From Methanimicrococcus sp. (GTDB lineage: Archaea; Halobacteriota; Methanosarcinia; Methanosarcinales; Methanosarcinaceae): 18,414 nt of DNA. The stretch's first letter is position 1. Each line of letters starts with the position of its first letter. Below, in pieces: positions 15,257 through 18,414 of the stretch. The position numbers and the translations under genes are program-made. A model generated the notes under the pieces. The model did not search any database. It was not told the DNA's origin and worked only from the letters and a program-made list of their open reading frames with translations. The stretch lies in the NCBI GenBank assembly GCA_009783635.1, contig WRDC01000013.1, forward strand, positions 1-18,414, in the 5' to 3' direction.

Positions 15257-15781
15257 TCACTCTTTTTGTGTCAGCGCATCGAATTCGCAGATTTTCAGCA
15301 GCTTGCGGACCTGTTCGTAGGCTTCTGGATACATATGGACGGTCGGCGGCACTTCCGAAAGCCCCAGCTCCAGTCTTTTCTTCCGGTTGGAATCGTTGAT
15401 CGGAACGGCGTGGCCGGTGTCGATCACAAAGTGGGCCACTTCGCGGTGAGCCGGAAGCATAATGCCTTCGCGGACTGCCAGTGTACGCATACGCAGAAGC
15501 GTATCAACATTTAAAACGCCTTCCGGACATCTTTCCTGGCATTTGTAGCAGGTTGTGCAGTACCACAGGTATGGGTCGTTTAAAATCTGCTTTTTCATAC
15601 CGAGACCCGCCATACGGATGTATTTTTTAATATCGAACTTGCTCTCGATGTCTTTCATGGGACATCCGGTGGAACAGCCGCTGCAGTTGAAACACAGCAA
15701 GGCCTTCTCCAAGCCTTTTTCTTGGGTGAGTTCTCCAAAGAAGTTTTTATCGATTTCAGATGAACTGATGGGATCTGTCAT
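15257..15781 (-). CDS. hdrC: Heterodisulfide reductase subunit C
   Basis: Electron-transfer subunit carrying electrons from HdrA to HdrB. The 174-residue product has two ferredoxin-type [4Fe-4S] motifs: CFNCSGCSTGCP (Cys30, 33, 36, 40) and CTTCYKCQERCP (Cys75, 78, 81, 85). No haem-binding membrane part (as in HdrE or DsrM) is present, so the complex is soluble. ATG at 15781 has GAGGGAG about 7 nt upstream. It is the first gene of the operon; the order hdrC-hdrB-hdrA-mvhD, with spacings from 46 nt down to 1-nt overlap, shows one transcription unit. Confidence 0.95.
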   Translation of the reverse strand: MTDPISSSEIDKNFFGELTQEKGLEKALLCFNCSGCSTGCPMKDIESKFDIKKYIRMAGLGMKKQILNDPYLWYCTTCYKCQERCPEGVLNVDTLLRMRTLAVREGIMLPAHREVAHFVIDTGHAVPINDSNRKKRLELGLSEVPPTVHMYPEAYEQVRKLLKICEFDALTQKE

Positions 15782-15810
15782 GAAATACTCCCTCTCTCTT
15801 TTAAATTGAT

Positions 15811-15840
15811 AGAATAAAATGGTTTAAACAATTCAATCAA
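15811..15840 (-). promoter_or_regulatory. Candidate promoter of the hdr operon
   Basis: On the minus strand TTGATT (15840-15835) and TATTCT (15816-15811) are 18 nt apart, with the -10 about 30 nt before the hdrC ATG. A GTTTAAAC palindrome lies between them. Chosen by eye; other A/T-rich boxes occur upstream. Confidence 0.3.
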
Positions 15841-15901
15841 AATGAATCAAATCCTATCGCTGAAATGTATGCAAAAGAAAGCAAACATCAAAACGCGAGC
15901 G

Positions 15902-15917
15902 TGCCGCAGAAGCGGCA
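15902..15917. other. GC-rich hairpin upstream of hdrC
   Basis: TGCCGC (15902-15907) and GCGGCA (15912-15917) form a perfect 6-bp stem with the tetraloop AGAA, 120 bp before hdrC. Neither strand has a T-run directly after it, so it does not look like an intrinsic terminator. It may be part of an mRNA leader or a protein-binding site. Confidence 0.45.
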
Positions 15918-16140
15918 AAGATTTGAAAAAACCATGCGGAAACGTGCACGAAACCGACGCGGTTTATATAATGATAAATTATGAACATACACAAAAACAT
16001 GAAATCATATATAAAGTCTGCCGTTCGGCTCAATGGTTAACATATGAACCGTATAATCTTCATTTTTGATTTCGTTTTGGAGAAAAGAGCGGAGTTTACA
16101 TTGCAAAATGCCGTGAAATAATCGTGAGATAAAAATGTCG

Positions 16141-16186
16141 TGAAATAAAAAAATGCGGAATAAAAAAATTTGGAATAAAAAAATGT
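16141..16186. repeat. A-rich 15-bp tandem repeat
   Basis: About three units of GGAATAAAAAAATKT (one near 16142, then 16157 and 16172). They lie directly after the terminator stem of the surface gene and provide its T-tracts on the minus strand. Confidence 0.6.
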
Positions 16187-16214
16187 GAAAGACGGTCTCA
16201 AATGAGACCGCCTT
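16176..16214 (-). terminator. Terminator of the InlB-repeat surface protein gene
   Basis: On the minus strand AAGGCGGTCTC, loop ATTT, GAGACCGTCTT forms an 11-bp stem with one G-T wobble (16189-16214), followed by TCACATTTTTTTATT. On the plus strand the wobble becomes an A-C mismatch, which supports minus-strand use. It lies about 70 nt after the stop at 16283. Confidence 0.75.
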
Positions 16215-16282
16215 CCGAACCGAAATGAATTTTTTGCAGCAATTCATGTTGGGTTGAACGAATTTCGTTTTTGACTTTTGTT

Positions 16283-18414
16283 TTATTGGTTAGCGCGTCT
16301 TTTCGAAGACCTTCTGTAAATAAACAGAAGGGCAGCCAATATCATCAAAATCAAAATGATATACATTAAAACGCTGAAATTTTTGCTTTCCGAGCTGTAC
16401 TTAATGACGAGCTCATAAACTCCCTCGCGTTCGGAATCCTGTGTCAGGCCGTCAATTCTTTGAATTGTCGCATCGGCATTGACAATGATTTCGATCGGGC
16501 TGCCTAACGGAATATATCCGTCAGGGGCTTTTACTTCGGAAAGGCGGTAAATTCCGGGTTTCAATGTGATCTCTTCCGATAATTCGGAACTCGTGGAATA
16601 AATTCTGACGTTGCCCTTCTCATCAAGGATTTCGAAAGTTGCGTCGATTGTTTTTGACGGATTGGATCTGTCAACGGCTTTCAGGGCCAAGATGGCCGAA
16701 AGCTCCGGTCCGGAACCGGAAGGGTCGCCGGAAGGGTCATCGGATGGGCCGCCGGAAAAGCCGCCACCACCGGAATTGTCTTGGATTTCGGCGGAGCCTG
16801 TGCTGTTGCCGGGGCGGGGGTTACTCGTGTCCGAAACGGAGAACACGGCACCAATCGTGTAATCATCGTCAACGCCAAACGTGTACGGGTTGTCAGGCGC
16901 GCTGATGCCGGTCCAGTGCGAGAACGTGTAACCGGAAGCGGCCAAAGCTCGGATCGTAACGTCAGTATCTTCCGAAACTGTTACCGATTGGGTGAACTCT
17001 GTTTCTAAACCGCTGCCGACCGTGACGTAAATATTGCCGTTTGAGACGGGAGACGGTGTCAGCGTGTTGAAGTCGCCGTTTTCGCTGTAGAACACAACGC
17101 CGATTGTGTAGTCGCTGTGAACTTCAAACGTATACGGGTTTTCAAGCGTGCGGATGCCGGTCCAGTACGAGAACGCATAACCGGAATCGCCCTCGGCCCG
17201 AATTGTGACAGCAGTCGCAGCCGGAACCGTCACCGATTGGGTAAACTCGGTTTCCAAACCGTTGCCGACCTTGATGTAAATATCGCCGTTTGAAACGGAG
17301 GACGGCGTCAGCGTGTAGGAGCTGCCGCTTTCTCTGTAAAACACAGCGCCGATTGTGTAATCATCGTCAACATCAAACGTATACGGGTTTTCGAGCGTGC
17401 GGATGCCGGTCCAGTAAGAGAACGCGTAACCCGAAACACCGGAAGCCAGAAGCGCGATGTCCGTATCTGCCGCAACTGTTACAGATTGGGTGAATTCGGT
17501 TTCTAAACCGTTACCGATAATGATGTAAATGTTGCCGTTTGAGATGGAGGACGGCGTCAGCGTGTGGAAGTCACCGCTTTCGCTGTAGAACACAGCGCCG
17601 ATTGTGTAATCGCCGTTAACTTCAAACGTATGCGGGTTGGCAAGCGCGCTGATGCCGGTCCAGTACGAGAACGCGTAACCGGAATCACCCTCGGCCCGAA
17701 TCGCGACAGCAGTCGCGGCCGGAACTGTTACGGATTGGGTGAATTCGGTTTCTAAACCGTTGCCGACCTTGATGTAAACATCGCCGTTTGAGACGGAGGA
17801 CGGCGTCAGCGTGTAGGAACTGCCGCTCTCGCTGTAGAAGACAGCGCCGATTGTGTAGCCTTTGTTAACTTCAAACGTATACGGGTTGTCAAGCGCGCTG
17901 ATGCCGGTCCAGTACGAGAACACATAACCGGAAGTGCCGACAGCACGAATCTCGACTTCAGTACCGGTCTGAACCGTCACCGATTGGGTGAATTCTGTTT
18001 CTAAGCCGTCGCCGACTGTGATGTAAATATTACCGTTGGAGACGGGAGACGGATCCAGCGTGTAGAAGTCAACGCTTTCGCTGTAGAACACAGCACCGAT
18101 TGTGTAATCATCGTCAACATCAAATGTATACGGGTTGTCAAGAGCGCTGATACCGATCCAGTACGAGAATTCATAACCGAAAGCGCCGACAGCACGAATC
18201 GTGACTTCAGTGTCAGCCGAAACCATTATCGGCAGAGTGAACTCTGTTTCCAAACCGTTGCCGACCGTGATGTAAATATCGCCGTTTGAAGCGGAAGACG
18301 GGGTCAGCGTGTAGGAACCGCCGCTTTCGCTGTAGAAGACAGCACCGATTGTGTAATCGTCGTCAACATCAAATGTATACGGATTGGCAAGCGCAGTGAT
18401 GCCGGTCCAGTACG
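16283..18414 (-). CDS. Surface protein with InlB-type repeats, SpaA-like domain and membrane anchor, partial (N-terminus beyond right edge)
   Basis: Likely cell-surface adhesin or stalk protein; the visible part is the C-terminal 709 residues, in one frame open to the right edge. It holds the end of one repeat and six full 83-residue repeats (residues 34 to about 530) of the divergent InlB B-repeat type, with the text GLETEFTQSVTV, GYAFSYWTGI and NPYTF..DYTIGAVFY. A Gly/Ser/Pro/Asp linker (about 530-567) follows. Then comes a single SpaA/Cna-B-like prealbumin domain: candidate isopeptide Lys in ILALKAVDR and Glu in LSEVKAPDGY; the usual closing Asn is not obvious. One transmembrane helix (about 680-699) and a basic tail RRSSKRRANQ end the protein. 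There is no LPXTG sortase motif, so it is anchored by the helix. An internal TTG at 18253 is not the true start. A terminator lies downstream. Confidence 0.88.
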   Translation of the reverse strand, partial: YWTGITALANPYTFDVDDDYTIGAVFYSESGGSYTLTPSSASNGDIYITVGNGLETEFTLPIMVSADTEVTIRAVGAFGYEFSYWIGISALDNPYTFDVDDDYTIGAVFYSESVDFYTLDPSPVSNGNIYITVGDGLETEFTQSVTVQTGTEVEIRAVGTSGYVFSYWTGISALDNPYTFEVNKGYTIGAVFYSESGSSYTLTPSSVSNGDVYIKVGNGLETEFTQSVTVPAATAVAIRAEGDSGYAFSYWTGISALANPHTFEVNGDYTIGAVFYSESGDFHTLTPSSISNGNIYIIIGNGLETEFTQSVTVAADTDIALLASGVSGYAFSYWTGIRTLENPYTFDVDDDYTIGAVFYRESGSSYTLTPSSVSNGDIYIKVGNGLETEFTQSVTVPAATAVTIRAEGDSGYAFSYWTGIRTLENPYTFEVHSDYTIGVVFYSENGDFNTLTPSPVSNGNIYVTVGSGLETEFTQSVTVSEDTDVTIRALAASGYTFSHWTGISAPDNPYTFGVDDDYTIGAVFSVSDTSNPRPGNSTGSAEIQDNSGGGGFSGGPSDDPSGDPSGSGPELSAILALKAVDRSNPSKTIDATFEILDEKGNVRIYSTSSELSEEITLKPGIYRLSEVKAPDGYIPLGSPIEIIVNADATIQRIDGLTQDSEREGVYELVIKYSSESKNFSVLMYIILILMILAALLFIYRRSSKRRANQ
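16820..18414 (-). repeat. 249-bp tandem repeat array (six full units and one partial)
   Basis: Unit boundaries (minus strand) fall at 18313, 18064, 17815, 17566, 17317 and 17068: every spacing is exactly 249 bp, 83 codons, with no indel. The partial unit runs into the right edge. Units differ by substitutions only and alternate between two types (see findings). Confidence 0.93.

Larger units (their letters stand above)
15782..16282. other. Intergenic region upstream of the hdr operon
   Basis: About 500 bp without a credible gene. It must hold the hdr promoter and leader (right to left), and at its right end the 3' end of the surface-protein transcript with its terminator. It contains a GC-rich hairpin at 15902-15917, an A-rich 15-bp repeat at 16141-16186, and the terminator at 16176-16214. 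Open frames here (up to 80 codons) lack ribosome sites or run through the terminator, so I do not call them. Confidence 0.7.

Noticed and set aside
15842..16069. 75-codon plus-strand frame upstream of hdrC
   Set aside because: No ribosome site, odd composition, lies in the expected hdr promoter and leader region.
16005..16247. 80-codon minus-strand frame with repeated FLF text
   Set aside because: It runs through the surface-gene terminator and the A-rich repeat; the Phe/Leu pattern is only the repeat translated.
16820..18414. CRISPR array
   Set aside because: Units of 249 bp are continuous coding repeats in frame, without spacers.

Overview
The window looks like a chromosomal segment from a strictly anaerobic bacterium. 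Nearly every gene has a Shine-Dalgarno sequence, several transcription units end in hairpin-plus-T-run terminators, and one secreted protein has a bacterial Sec signal peptide. About half the window is an operon for a soluble heterodisulfide-reductase (Hdr) type electron-bifurcating complex of the kind found in sulfate reducers, syntrophs, acetogens and methanogens. The phylum is not certain. The cytosolic histidine kinase recalls families common in Desulfobacterota, while the surface proteins with C-terminal membrane anchors and SpaA/Cna-B-like domains recall Firmicutes. An archaeal host is less likely given the terminators and signal peptide, but I cannot exclude it by inspection.

Layout: (1) 1-1581, minus: N-terminal 527 residues of a P1B heavy-metal ATPase, cut by the window edge. 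(2) 1582-1989: divergent A/T-rich intergenic region with a terminator-like hairpin on the minus strand. (3) 1990-4253, plus: argC and argJ, two steps of the acetylated arginine pathway. (4) 4395-5105, plus: a small secreted, repeat-rich, membrane-anchored protein. (5) 5198-7713, minus: a 7-TM membrane protein, a cytosolic histidine kinase and a SAM methyltransferase. (6) 7811-15781, minus: hdrC-hdrB-hdrA-mvhD-frhB/fdhB-like-molybdopterin-fold gene, tightly packed and followed by a strong terminator. (7) 15782-16282: leader/intergenic region. (8) 16283 to the right edge, minus: a long surface protein with exact 249-bp InlB-type repeats, a SpaA-like domain and a C-terminal membrane anchor.

How the genes work together: HdrC, HdrB and the long two-flavin-fold HdrA, with MvhD, form a bifurcating/confurcating core. 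FrhB/FdhB-like and molybdopterin-fold subunits sit in the position that formate dehydrogenase occupies in Hdr-Fdh complexes. The molybdopterin-fold subunit keeps the N-terminal [4Fe-4S] cysteines, but I see no Cys/Sec metal ligand where formate dehydrogenases have one. Its role may therefore be electron transfer or an unknown reaction rather than ordinary formate oxidation. This operon is the most interesting system in the window. The second point of interest is the surface-protein array, which has an ABAB (498-bp) higher-order period. No rRNA, tRNA, CRISPR array or transposase was seen.
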